A DNA stretch of 64,000 nt from CBCXTT01 sp965178295 (GTDB lineage: Bacteria > Pseudomonadota > Alphaproteobacteria > UBA7879), in the NCBI GenBank assembly GCA_965178295.1, contig CBCXTT010000005.1:124001-188000 (forward strand). The letters are read 5' to 3'. The position numbers and the translations under genes are program-made. How positions within the stretch are numbered: position 1 is the first letter of the stretch; each line of letters opens with the position of its first letter. Shown here in pieces: positions 29,209 to 38,304 of the stretch. The notes under the pieces are model-generated. The model was not told where the DNA came from. It ran no database searches and was given only the letters and a program-made list of their open reading frames with translations.

Positions 29209-29301
29209 TGGCGGAGGGAGAGGGATTCGAACCCTCGATACAGTTTTACACTGTATAACGGTTTAGCAAACCGTCGCATTCAGCCACTCTGCCACCCCTC
29301 C
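29209..29301 (-). tRNA. tRNA-Ser (anticodon GCU)
   Basis: Class II tRNA read on the minus strand. The acceptor 5' strand GGAGGGG (29295-29301) pairs with TCCCTCC, followed by discriminator G and an encoded CCA (29209-29211). The anticodon arm has loop TTTGCTAAA, giving GCU for AGC/AGU serine codons. A long variable arm (ATACAGTG..CACTGTAT-like pairing) and the T-loop GGTTCGAATCC are present. Confidence 0.95.
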
Positions 29302-29356
29302 TACAAGATAACATTGCTGACGTAATATGTGTACCTATGTGCCACAGTCTTGTCAA

Positions 29357-29701
29357 CTACGGAGGGCGCATACGTTTAATGAAAAGTTCCTGTGCTCGCC
29401 TCCATACGGATGTATCTGTTGGGGACTCCAGCACGTCTATGAAAATATGCTTTTCCATTTCTTCATAGCGTGCCAGGCTTTTGGAAAGCTTAGAGGCGTC
29501 GTTTTTTAGTGCTGCTTTTGCTTTTTTCAGACAAGGACCTCCGGGCTCTTTTTTTATGACATTGAGAACGTGCTGGATGCTGGAGGTGCAGTTGTGGGTG
29601 CTATTTCGTGCATTTTTAAAAATAGGAATATGCATCACACTCGCGTTACTCGCGCATATGATGAAGGAGAGTAAGTATAATAACATAGCGCTGGTTCGCA
29701 T
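29357..29701 (-). CDS. Small exported protein of unknown function
   Basis: 114 aa, not recognised. The N-terminus MRTSAMLLYLLSFIICASNA is a good signal peptide with cleavage near SNA/SVMHI. The mature part of about 94 residues is basic (many lysines; LKKAKAALKNDASKLSKSLA is amphipathic helix-like) and has two cysteines that could pair. No clear Shine-Dalgarno precedes ATG 29701. It lies between the tRNA-Ser gene and the recA promoter region, divergent from recA. Confidence 0.55.
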   Translation of the reverse strand: MRTSAMLLYLLSFIICASNASVMHIPIFKNARNSTHNCTSSIQHVLNVIKKEPGGPCLKKAKAALKNDASKLSKSLARYEEMEKHIFIDVLESPTDTSVWRRAQELFIKRMRPP

Positions 29702-29754
29702 TGGATTAGTTTAGTGTAAAAAAAAATTCCAGAAAAGGGAAAAATGCACCTTCT

Positions 29755-29783
29755 TTGATTTGCTCTAGATGACACAATATGGT
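29755..29783 (+). promoter_or_regulatory. Putative sigma-70 promoter of recA
   Basis: TTGATT (29755-29760), 17-base spacer, TATGGT (29778-29783), about 80 bases before the recA start. No alphaproteobacterial LexA box (GTTC-N7-GTTC) is visible next to it, so SOS control is not supported by what I see. Confidence 0.4.
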
Positions 29784-29860
29784 AATGAGGTATTGTAGTT
29801 AGATGTGTGATCAAGATTCAATCATATCTACTTTTGGTTCTACGCAAATGGAGTGCAAGG

Positions 29861-30865
29861 GTGTCGGCAATTTTCAGTGATAAAAGCAAGGCATTAGAAG
29901 CAGCATTAAAACAAATAGAGCGGGCTTTTGGCAAAGGGTCTGTGATGAAACTAGGAGACAAAGATCAATCCATTGACATAGAAACGATATCGACAGGATC
30001 GTTAGGACTCGATATGGCGCTTGGGGTTGGTGGGCTGCCTCGTGGGCGTATCGTTGAGGTGTATGGACCTGAAAGCTCTGGCAAGACAACACTAGCTCTG
30101 CATGTCGTCTCAGAAGCCCAACGCGCTGGAGGCACATGCGCTTTTGTAGATGCAGAACATGCGTTAGATCCAGCATATGCCCGAAAGATTGGTGTGTGCA
30201 CAGACGACTTAATTATTTCTCAGCCTGATGCGGGTGAGCAGGCGCTTGAGATTACTGATACACTTGTTCGCTCAGGTGCTGTAGATGTGTTGGTAGTGGA
30301 CTCTGTGGCAGCGTTAGTGCCCCGCGCAGAGCTTGAAGGTGATATGGGGGATGCGCATATGGGTCTTCAAGCGCGCTTGATGAGCCAGGCATTGAGGAAG
30401 TTAACTTCTTCTATTTCCCGCTCAAATTCTATGGTGGTATTTATCAATCAAATTCGTCAAAAGATTGGTATTATCTTTGGTAATCCAGAGACAACAACAG
30501 GAGGTAATGCCCTTAAATTTTATGCCTCTGTCCGGCTTGATATTCGTCGTATTGGTGCACTGAAGGAGCGTGAAGAGGTTGTGGGAAACCAGACGCGTGT
30601 TAAAATTGTTAAAAACAAGCTTGCCCCACCTTTTAAACTGACAGAATTTGATATAATGTACGGTGAAGGTATTTCCAAGACAGGTGAAATTTTAGATCTT
30701 GGTGTTAAGGGCGATATTGTAGAGAAAGCGGGCGCTTGGTATTCTTACAATGGCTCTCAGTTAGGTCAGGGAAAAGAGTCTGCGCGACGCTTTTTGAAAG
30801 AAAACTCTACAGTTGCGACAGAGATTGAAAAAAAAATTCGCCAGAACGCGGGGCTCGTGGAATAA
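29861..30865 (+). CDS. recA: Recombinase RecA
   Basis: 334 aa with the chosen start. Central strand-exchange and SOS co-protease. The N-terminus KALEAALKQIERAFGKGSVM, Walker A GPESSGKTTLAL, Walker B-like VDVLVVDSVAALVP and the L2-preceding FINQIRQKIG are all canonical. A GTG at 29807 is in frame but would add 18 unusual residues; GTG 29861 has TGGAG eight bases upstream and gives the normal family start. Single-gene unit. Confidence 0.95.
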   Translation: MSAIFSDKSKALEAALKQIERAFGKGSVMKLGDKDQSIDIETISTGSLGLDMALGVGGLPRGRIVEVYGPESSGKTTLALHVVSEAQRAGGTCAFVDAEHALDPAYARKIGVCTDDLIISQPDAGEQALEITDTLVRSGAVDVLVVDSVAALVPRAELEGDMGDAHMGLQARLMSQALRKLTSSISRSNSMVVFINQIRQKIGIIFGNPETTTGGNALKFYASVRLDIRRIGALKEREEVVGNQTRVKIVKNKLAPPFKLTEFDIMYGEGISKTGEILDLGVKGDIVEKAGAWYSYNGSQLGQGKESARRFLKENSTVATEIEKKIRQNAGLVE

Positions 30866-31010
30866 GTTGAACTTGAGACAGTTGAAGACTAACCACGCTA
30901 AAAACGTTTTTGTTATTTTTTTTAAGTCTTTTTCGCTTAATTAAGGGTTGTGTTTTTATTGTTCATTCTGTATAAGGAACCCTTCTGATAGCGCTTTTTG
31001 GGATTAATAC

Positions 31011-32224
31011 ATGACCACTCATCGATCAACGACATACTTTCTTGCTCTTCCTTATGCTGTTGTGATACTGGCGATTGTGGGGCTATTGATCAACATCTCA
31101 ACTACAATGATCTACAGTCAGTTGCCTATGTACATGAAAAATGTTCTGGGGGCTTCGGCAAAGCAAGCTACGCTTATCGATGGGATTGTTGAATCCTTTT
31201 CTCATATTACGCGAATCATCTCAGGCGTGATCAGCGATATGCTTCAAAATCGCAAAATGATGCTTGTTGCAGGGTATGGCCTTACGATCATCTCCAAGCC
31301 CATCTATCTTCTTTCTCCATCGTTGATGCTGGTTTTTTGCGCTCAAACACTGGATCGATTTGCAAATGGGATTATTGCCTCTCCGAGAGACGCTCTCGTT
31401 GGAGATGTTGCAGATAAGCCAAAGCGTGGTGCAAGTTATGGATTTCTTAAATCTCTTAAAACCGCGGGTTCCGTTATAGGTGCTATGGCGGCTATTGGAA
31501 TTATGGTGCTAACTTCTGATGACTTCGTTTCGGTATTTGTTGTTGCAACAGTGCCCGCATTTATTGCTTTTGTTTTGGTTTTTTGTGTATTCGAGAGCCT
31601 AAAAGGCACAAAGGCGGTGGTGAGAAAAAACGTTTCCGTATCAATAAAGAAGTACTAATAACTTTGGGAAAGCCTTTCTGGAAGATTATTGTTTTGGCGA
31701 CGTTTTTTGAACTGGCCCACTTTAGCGAAACACTGCTGAGTTGGCGGGCCTACTCTGTGGGCGTTCCTACATCCTTTATTGCATTTGTAATGGCAGCTAT
31801 GAACGTAGGTCAGTTTTTGGTGGCATATCCTCTCGGTAGGCTTTCGGATCGATTCAATCGATATACCTTTTTGGTCATTGGATTTTTATTTATGGTAGGA
31901 TCCAATCTTTGCTTGGGCTTTGGGGAGTCTATCACTATTGTCATGATTGGCGTATTTTTGTGGGGAGCCCAAATGAGCACCACACAAAGTATTTTTCTAT
32001 CTATGATTAGTGATGTGGTAGACAAAGATCTTCGTGGAACAGCATTTGGGGTGTTTTATTTTACGTCTGGCATCATTTATTTAATATCTAGTAGTATTGC
32101 AGGGAATTTATGGGATGCCTTTGGCTATATGTCTTCTTTTTTGAATAGCGCGGTGATTAGTATCATCTCCATTTTCCTCTTATTGTGGTTATTTAGAAAA
32201 AATGGTGCTCACAAGGTTTTGTGA
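31011..32224 (+). pseudogene. MFS transporter split by a frameshift at an A6 run
   Basis: Two overlapping frames make one 12-helix MFS protein. The first (31011-31658) covers the N-terminal six helices with the A-motif-like SGVISDMLQNRKMM and a loop RFANGIIASPRDALVGD. The second, from about 31630 in the next frame, begins INKEVLITLGKPFWKIIVLA and covers the C-terminal helices, with GRLSDRFNRYTFLV. The junction is at six A residues (31625-31630); seven would restore one frame of about 404 codons. Everything else looks intact, so the lesion is recent, or it is a sequence error. Substrate unknown. Confidence 0.75.
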
Positions 32225-32301
32225 AGTCATGACTTGCCAAAATTTGTTTGGATCTGTACAAAGAAACGTAATAGTTAAATTTTTTAAGGATTAGTCGATT
32301 C

Positions 32302-32658
32302 ATGTATATCATTCTTCTAATTGTTTTACTTATCGTTACTCTTGCGATGATAAGCGCCATTTTATTGCAACGCAGTGAAGGCGGTGGTCTTGGAGTTGGG
32401 GGTGGTCGTAGCACTATGGGTGGCTTGATGACAACGCGCGGGACTGCAAGCTTTTTGACTCGGACAACAGCGCTGTTTGCTGTAGGTTTTATGGGTATTT
32501 GTTTGGTTTTAGCGATTATTTCTGGATACAATAATAAGTCACGGTCTATTTTATCGACTTTGAAAACAGAAAGTGCTGTTGAACGTGCAGAGCAGGACGC
32601 AGATGAAAGTGTTGAAGGCAACGCCCCTAAGGCGCCGACTGCGCCTAACAGCCAATAA
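32302..32658 (+). CDS. secG: Preprotein translocase subunit SecG
   Basis: 118 aa with two hydrophobic helices (about residues 2-20 and 53-72) joined by the conserved ILLQRSEGGGLGVGGG loop. The C-terminal tail is short and acidic. It sits in SecYEG and aids preprotein movement. AAGGA precedes ATG 32302. Adjacent pyrG is the usual neighbour in alphaproteobacteria. Confidence 0.93.
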   Translation: MYIILLIVLLIVTLAMISAILLQRSEGGGLGVGGGRSTMGGLMTTRGTASFLTRTTALFAVGFMGICLVLAIISGYNNKSRSILSTLKTESAVERAEQDADESVEGNAPKAPTAPNSQ

Positions 32659-32696
32659 TCTTTTTTGAATATACACAACATAAGGAGTGTGTTCGG

Positions 32697-34325
32697 GTGG
32701 CACGCTATATTTTTGTAACAGGTGGCGTTTTATCATCCCTCGGCAAAGGGATCGCTTCTGCCTCTCTTGCATCCTTGTTGCAAGCGCGTGGTTATGAAGT
32801 ACGCGTTCGCAAGCTTGACCCCTATATCAATATTGATCCTGGCACCATGAGCCCTTACCAGCACGGAGAAGTCTTTGTGACAGACGATGGCGCTGAAACA
32901 GACCTTGATTTAGGGCACTACGAACGTTTTACAGATATTGAAGCAGCCCAGACAGATAATACGACAGCAGGACGCATTTACTCAAATGTTATTGAGAGAG
33001 AGCGTCGGGGAGAATATCTGGGTCAAACTGTGCAGGTTATCCCGCATGTAACAGATGAAATTAAACGGTTTGTTTGTAACGACGCGGATCGATATGATTT
33101 TATGATATGTGAGTTGGGGGGGACCGTTGGAGATATCGAGGGACTGCCTTTTATCGAGGCCTTTCGACAGATAAAAACCGATTTTGAGGCAGAAAATGTA
33201 TTTTTTTTGCATTTGGTTCTGGTGCCCTTTATTCAAACAGCTCAAGAATTTAAAACAAAACCCGCACAGCATTCCGTTAAGGATTTGTTGAGTTTGGGTA
33301 TTCAGCCAAATGCGCTTTTGTGTCGGTGCTCAGCAGGTATTCCGGATGAAGCCAAAGAAAAAATAGCGCTTTTCTGTAATACGCGGCGTCAAAATGTTTT
33401 TGAGGCCGTTGATGTAGACACCATTTATAAGGTGCCGCTTACACTGCATGAGCAGGGATTGGATGCAGCGGTATGTGCATATTTTTCTCTAAAAGGTCGC
33501 AGCAATCTAGGACATTGGGAGGGGATTGCTCAGCGATTTGATGCACTTGCATCTAGAGATGGTATTGCGATTGGTATTGTTGGAAAATATACGGATCTTC
33601 CTGATGCTTATAAGTCTATTTTAGAGGCGTTGTTACACGCTGGATGTGAGCAAGAGGTGTGTGTGAATATTTCGTGGGTTGCGACAGATAATCTAACGCT
33701 TGATACGCTTGAGAATGCCCTAGCATCTTTGGATGGCATTATTTTGCCTGGTGGTTTTGGGCAGCGTGGTGGTGAAGGAAAGATCCTTGTTGCAGCGTAT
33801 GCTCGAAAGCATAGCGTGCCATGCTTAGGTATCTGTTATGGCATGCAAATGATGCTCATAGAGTATGCTCGGCATGTTTGTGGTATTGAAAAAGCGACCA
33901 CGACAGAGTGGGATGGAATGGGTGATCCGCTTGTTCATACGATGCTAACGTGGCAAGATGATAGCGGGACTGTGTGCGAGATGTCTGCAGAAGAAGGGCT
34001 CGGAGGCACGATGCGTTTAGGTGGATATGATTGTGTTTTACAAGTAGGATCTGTAGTGCACACATTGTACGAAGCAGATGTTATTCGTGAGCGCCATCGG
34101 CATCGTTATGAAGGTAATATGGTCTATAAAGACGTACTAGAGGACGCAGGTCTTGTTTTCTCAGGCATGTCACCAGATGGCAAGCTTCCAGAAATTATAG
34201 AGGTACCTGATCACCCATTTTATGTGGGTGTGCAGTTTCATCCGGAGTTTAAGTCCAGACCATTCTCAGCTCACCCCCTGTTTTCTGGGCTTGTTAAAAA
34301 ATCAACAATATATTCTAAGAGGTAA
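32697..34325 (+). CDS. pyrG: CTP synthase
   Basis: 542 aa. The N-terminal synthetase domain begins ARYIFVTGGVLSSLGKGI, and the C-terminal class I glutamine amidotransferase carries the nucleophile cysteine in CLGICYGMQMM and the HxE pair in VQFHPEF. It makes CTP from UTP, ATP and glutamine. The start is GTG 32697 with AAGGAG ten bases upstream. Four bases separate it from kdsA, so the two are co-transcribed. Confidence 0.96.
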   Translation: MARYIFVTGGVLSSLGKGIASASLASLLQARGYEVRVRKLDPYINIDPGTMSPYQHGEVFVTDDGAETDLDLGHYERFTDIEAAQTDNTTAGRIYSNVIERERRGEYLGQTVQVIPHVTDEIKRFVCNDADRYDFMICELGGTVGDIEGLPFIEAFRQIKTDFEAENVFFLHLVLVPFIQTAQEFKTKPAQHSVKDLLSLGIQPNALLCRCSAGIPDEAKEKIALFCNTRRQNVFEAVDVDTIYKVPLTLHEQGLDAAVCAYFSLKGRSNLGHWEGIAQRFDALASRDGIAIGIVGKYTDLPDAYKSILEALLHAGCEQEVCVNISWVATDNLTLDTLENALASLDGIILPGGFGQRGGEGKILVAAYARKHSVPCLGICYGMQMMLIEYARHVCGIEKATTTEWDGMGDPLVHTMLTWQDDSGTVCEMSAEEGLGGTMRLGGYDCVLQVGSVVHTLYEADVIRERHRHRYEGNMVYKDVLEDAGLVFSGMSPDGKLPEIIEVPDHPFYVGVQFHPEFKSRPFSAHPLFSGLVKKSTIYSKR

Positions 34326-34328
34326 ATA

Positions 34329-35165
34329 ATGATACAGCGTGTGCAGGTGCGTAATATTGAGATTTCAAATGATGCACCGCTTGTTATTATGGCTGGGCCA
34401 TGTCAGATTGAAACTCGGGACCACGCGCTTGAAACAGCAGAATTTCTTCAAACAACATCTGAAAATACAGGCGTGCCTTTTATATACAAAAGCTCATTTG
34501 ATAAAGCGAACCGTACGAGTCTTTCTGGAAGACGTGGTGTTGGCATTGATGTGGGGCTGCGTATTTTAGAAGATGTACAAAAAGAGATTGATAGCCCCGT
34601 TATGACAGATGTGCATACGGAAGCTCAATGCGCTCAAATCGGTGATGTTGTTGATATCATTCAAATCCCTGCATTTTTATGTCGTCAAACAGATCTTCTG
34701 ATTGCGGCAGCCAAGACTGGGAAAGCTCTTAATGTTAAAAAAGGACAATTTTTAGCCCCATGGGACATGATTCATGTTGCAAAGAAGATTGCCTCAACGG
34801 GAAACAAAAATATTATGCTGTGCGAGCGTGGGACGAGTTTTGGGTATAATACGCTTGTTGTTGATGTTCGAGGACTCCCGATAATGGCGCAAACGGGCTA
34901 TCCTGTGATTATGGATGCAACGCATGCTGTTCAACAGCCTGGCGGCCAAGGGGTTTCGTCAGGTGGTCAGCGAGAATTTGCTCCGGTTCTTTCCCGTGCA
35001 GCTGTTTCGATAGGCGTTGCGGGTGTTTTTATGGAGACGCATGAAGATCCAGATAATGCACCAAGCGATGGCCCCAATATGATACATTTGCATCATATAC
35101 CTGCGTTATGGCGTCAGCTCAAAGAACTTGATGTGTGGGCAAAAAATAATCCAGCCGCTTTGTGA
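34329..35165 (+). CDS. kdsA: 3-deoxy-8-phosphooctulonate synthase
   Basis: 278 aa. Condenses arabinose-5-phosphate with PEP to Kdo-8-phosphate, the committed step to the LPS inner core. Motifs are MAGPCQIETRDHAL, YKSSFDKANRTS, GTSFGYNTLVVDVRG and the metal/PEP site region HAVQQPGGQG. Its presence shows that the cell makes, or recently made, a Kdo-containing LPS. Confidence 0.95.
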   Translation: MIQRVQVRNIEISNDAPLVIMAGPCQIETRDHALETAEFLQTTSENTGVPFIYKSSFDKANRTSLSGRRGVGIDVGLRILEDVQKEIDSPVMTDVHTEAQCAQIGDVVDIIQIPAFLCRQTDLLIAAAKTGKALNVKKGQFLAPWDMIHVAKKIASTGNKNIMLCERGTSFGYNTLVVDVRGLPIMAQTGYPVIMDATHAVQQPGGQGVSSGGQREFAPVLSRAAVSIGVAGVFMETHEDPDNAPSDGPNMIHLHHIPALWRQLKELDVWAKNNPAAL

Positions 35166-35191
35166 TCAGAATGTGACGAGGAGAAGTATGT

Positions 35192-36439
35192 ATGTCTGAA
35201 ATTATTGATATAAAAGCCCGGCAGATTTTTGATAGTAGGGGACATCCAACCGTTGAGGTAGATGTGTTCCTAGAAGATGGCAGTATGGGGCGTGCTTCAG
35301 TGCCATCTGGTGCATCTACCGGGGCCCATGAAGCGGTTGAAAAGCGTGATGGCGGCGACCTACTTGGAGGAAAAGGTGTTACAAATGTCGTTAAAAGTGT
35401 AACAGGTGAGATCTCTGATGCTTTATGTGGCTTGGATTCGCTGAATCAAATTCAAATAGATCGTATTTTGTGTGCCTTAGATGGTACAGACAACAAGGCC
35501 AGTTTAGGTGCTAATGCGATATTAGGCGTGAGCTTGGCTACTGCCAAAGCTGCAGCAATCTATCAGAATATGCCTCTTTATCGTTATGTTGGGGGTGTTT
35601 ATGGATATCAGTTGCCTATTCCGTTGATGAATGTATTGAATGGAGGTTGTCATGCTGACAATACCTTAGACTTTCAAGAGTTTATGTTGCGTCCTCTTTC
35701 TTCAAACAATTTTTCTGAGTCCCTCAACATGGGTGTCGAAGTGTTTCATAAACTGAAAGAACGCCTTAAGACAAAAGGCCTGAGTTTTAATGTAGGGGAT
35801 GAAGGTGGCTTTGCTCCAATGCTCGATAGTCCAGAAATGGTGCTTGATCTCATGACTGAGTCTGTTTCAGCATCTGGTTTAATACCAGGTGAGGACATGG
35901 GGTTTGCCCTTGATGTGGCGGCTACAGAGTTATTTTCAGATGGCAAATACTATATGCAGGATGGCGTACGTGATGCTTCTGGTCTTGTGAAAGTGTATGA
36001 ACACCTTGCAAGAAATTACCCTATTGTTTCTATTGAAGACGGTATGGCTGAGGATGATTGGGGCGGATGGGCCGAATTAACAGAATCCTTAGGCGCTAAA
36101 GTTCAGTTAGTTGGCGATGATTTATTTGTCACAAATCTAGCGCGCCTTGAAATGGGTATAGAGCAGAGCATTGCAAATGCTATTTTGATCAAGCCAAATC
36201 AGATTGGTACACTTTCTGAAACTGCTTTTGTGATCCACGAAGCCCAGCGTGCAGGATATGCAACGGTCATGTCCCACCGCTCTGGAGAGACCGAAGACAC
36301 GACTATTGCCGATCTAGTGGTTGCTTTTAACTGCGGACAGATTAAAACAGGGTCTTTATCGCGCACAGATCGTATGGCAAAGTACAATAGATTATTACGT
36401 ATTGCCGAAGAGCTTGAGGCACAAAATTCAAGCATATAA
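35192..36439 (+). CDS. eno: Enolase
   Basis: 415 aa, slightly shorter than the common 425-430. Converts 2-phosphoglycerate to PEP. Family motifs are ARQIFDSRGHPTVEVDV, PSGASTGAHEA, VGDEGGFAP, the metal aspartate in LVGDDLFVTN, the catalytic lysine in ILIKPNQIGT and SHRSGETEDTTIADL. GAGGAG precedes ATG 35192. Its place between kdsA and the ftsB-like gene is standard for alphaproteobacteria. Confidence 0.96.
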   Translation: MSEIIDIKARQIFDSRGHPTVEVDVFLEDGSMGRASVPSGASTGAHEAVEKRDGGDLLGGKGVTNVVKSVTGEISDALCGLDSLNQIQIDRILCALDGTDNKASLGANAILGVSLATAKAAAIYQNMPLYRYVGGVYGYQLPIPLMNVLNGGCHADNTLDFQEFMLRPLSSNNFSESLNMGVEVFHKLKERLKTKGLSFNVGDEGGFAPMLDSPEMVLDLMTESVSASGLIPGEDMGFALDVAATELFSDGKYYMQDGVRDASGLVKVYEHLARNYPIVSIEDGMAEDDWGGWAELTESLGAKVQLVGDDLFVTNLARLEMGIEQSIANAILIKPNQIGTLSETAFVIHEAQRAGYATVMSHRSGETEDTTIADLVVAFNCGQIKTGSLSRTDRMAKYNRLLRIAEELEAQNSSI

Positions 36440-36471
36440 CCTCAAGTGCTGAAGGAGGGTAAGAAGGCTGC

Positions 36472-36777
36472 ATGCAACGGCCATGGCGCTATCATTTTTC
36501 CCGTCTTTGGTTTCCTTGCTTTTCTGTTGGGGTTTTAGTTTATTTTATTTATCATCTCATAAGTGGAGAACATGGTTTTGTGGCATGGAAAGCGCTTTCC
36601 CAAGAGCTAGATGCCTCATCCGTAACTCTTGCAGCACAAGAGGCTATGAAAGAAGCACTAGAAAAAGATGTGCAAATGTTAAGCAGCGACTCCTTAGATC
36701 TCGATCTACTAGATGAGCGTATTCGTGTGATGTTAAATCATGCTCAGGATAATGAAATTGTAGTTTTATTAGATTAG
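36472..36777 (+). CDS. FtsB/DivIC-like septum formation initiator
   Basis: 101 aa: a short cytoplasmic basic segment, one membrane helix (about residues 15-31), then a periplasmic coiled coil and the acidic SSDSLDLDLLDERIRVMLN, which matches the FtsB family. Partner of FtsL (also in this window) and FtsQ in the divisome. GAAGGAGG lies upstream. Position after eno supports the call. Confidence 0.88.
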   Translation: MQRPWRYHFSRLWFPCFSVGVLVYFIYHLISGEHGFVAWKALSQELDASSVTLAAQEAMKEALEKDVQMLSSDSLDLDLLDERIRVMLNHAQDNEIVVLLD

Positions 36778-36785
36778 GATCTTCT

Positions 36786-37667
36786 ATGAAAGCTTTTGAT
36801 TACACGGTGCACGCTATCATCAAACCTGTGACGTCTGTCATGTCTAAAATGTTGCCATTTTCTTCAGGGCCTGAGCGTCGACTGATTGATGCGATGTGTT
36901 ATAGTGCATTAGAAGGCGGAAAGTTCTGGCGTCCAAAACTCGCTTATTTTGTGTGTAATTTTTACAAACTCCCAGAAAATATTGCAACTCACATTGGGGC
37001 AGCTGTGGAATTTATGCATGCAGGATCGTTGATTCATGATGATTTGCCATGCATGGATGATGCAGCAACACGGCGTGGTCAGCCATCTTGTCATGCAGAA
37101 TTTGACGAAGCAACGTCAGTTTTAGCGGGCAGCGCTTTGTATTTACTAGCCATTGAGACATTAACACATCCATACTTGATTGTAACAGATATGGTGCGTT
37201 CTCAGTTGATTCAGTGTCTTGTACAGAATGCTGGTGCACGTGGCATGATGGGTGGTCAAATGCATGATGTATTGGGCGTTGCAAGGACACCTGAAGAGAT
37301 AGTGACAATGCATCAACTGAAAACGGGTGCCCTTTTATCTTTTTGCTGTGTTGCACCTGGCATTGTTGCAGAAGTAGATAGCGCTGAGCATTCCTTTTTG
37401 TTGGCTCTTGGTGAGAAGATTGGCATTCTATATAAATTAGTTGATGATCTACTAGATTTAAGGCCGAGTGAGGTCACTGGAAAAACGTCAGAACGTGATC
37501 AAGACAGGGCAACTTATGTCACTGTTTTGGGTGAAGAGCAAACCAAAAAGCAAGCCATTTCTTTGGCGCAGCATGTGACAGAAGAATTACTCCTTAAGCC
37601 CTACAATACAAAAGATGTTTCTGAGATGGTAACTGAAATTTTATTCCAGGCTGATTTAACGCTCTAA
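36786..37667 (+). CDS. ispA: Short-chain (farnesyl/geranylgeranyl) diphosphate synthase
   Basis: 293-aa all-helical prenyltransferase. The first aspartate-rich motif is in HDDLPCMDD, with the lysine site EGGKFWRPKL (normally GGKRxRP, here W for R). The second motif is LVDDLLDLR, with GKTSERDQDRATYVTVLG after it. It builds C15/C20 diphosphates for quinones and the undecaprenyl carrier. It begins eight bases after the ftsB-like gene and probably belongs to the same transcript. FPP versus GGPP specificity cannot be read here. Confidence 0.88.
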   Translation: MKAFDYTVHAIIKPVTSVMSKMLPFSSGPERRLIDAMCYSALEGGKFWRPKLAYFVCNFYKLPENIATHIGAAVEFMHAGSLIHDDLPCMDDAATRRGQPSCHAEFDEATSVLAGSALYLLAIETLTHPYLIVTDMVRSQLIQCLVQNAGARGMMGGQMHDVLGVARTPEEIVTMHQLKTGALLSFCCVAPGIVAEVDSAEHSFLLALGEKIGILYKLVDDLLDLRPSEVTGKTSERDQDRATYVTVLGEEQTKKQAISLAQHVTEELLLKPYNTKDVSEMVTEILFQADLTL

Positions 37668-37735
37668 GATGCTTGCAGAGAATCATCTCTCTTGATAACT
37701 TGTAAAAGTATATTGTAATAAGGGGACTGTTGAAT

Positions 37736-38119
37736 ATGCCGTTAGTTGTTAGCAATGCTTTGTGTGCATGCACTATGGGCGCTGCTCCATCCTCATTAGA
37801 GGTGCTACCAATTGCCATGACAACAGGATGTTCTATGCCGGCGGGCAATATTACATCAGCGATACCTTTTGCAGATGTGATGCCCTTTGGTGTGTGCATG
37901 AGTTTAGCGAATCCGGCTGTTGCTGCAGCAACAGCCGCTGCTCTGGGGGTATTGACCCCAATGCCCTGTACTCCAGTTACTTCTGCCTGGGTTCCAGGCT
38001 GCCCCACAGTCACAATGGGGGGACCGCCGGCCCTTGATGCAGGATCGATTGCTCCATGTGGATTTGCTGGTGTTATCAGCATTAGTTTTGCAGGACAAGT
38101 GACAGTTGATGTGCCGTGA
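37736..38119 (+). CDS. PAAR-like protein, DUF4280 family (contractile injection spike tip)
   Basis: 127 aa, essentially one DUF4280/PAAR-like domain: PLVVSNALCACTMGAAPSSL, a MPFGVCMSLANP block, AAATAAALGVLTPMPCTPVT, WVPGCPTVTMGGPPALDAGS and the closing GVISISFAGQ. DUF4280 proteins cap the spike of type VI secretion systems and of extracellular contractile injection systems. ATG 37736 has AAGGGG ten bases upstream; an in-frame TTG at 37730 is less likely. There is no C-terminal effector domain. No VgrG, sheath, tube or baseplate gene lies in this window, so it is an orphan here, followed by a membrane-anchored and an exported protein. Confidence 0.88.
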   Translation: MPLVVSNALCACTMGAAPSSLEVLPIAMTTGCSMPAGNITSAIPFADVMPFGVCMSLANPAVAAATAAALGVLTPMPCTPVTSAWVPGCPTVTMGGPPALDAGSIAPCGFAGVISISFAGQVTVDVP

Positions 38120-38304
38120 GCATTTTTCATGATTAAAAAGTTGTGATACACTCCACACATGATTGCGTGAAAGGCTTATGTACAGTTCGCTTGAATGAAT
38201 ACAGGTGCGACCTGAGGCGTGTATGCTCTATTTATAAGCACTTTATTATATGCGAGGCCAAAAGTGAAGAAGCGCAGGAATGACAAACGGCATATAAATT
38301 TATT

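Noticed and set aside
29755..29860. SOS (LexA) control of recA
   Set aside because: No GTTC-N7-GTTC or similar box is visible between the putative promoter and the gene.
37594..38160. A 188-codon minus-strand frame opposite the PAAR-like gene
   Set aside because: It is antisense to a clear DUF4280 domain and has no domain of its own.
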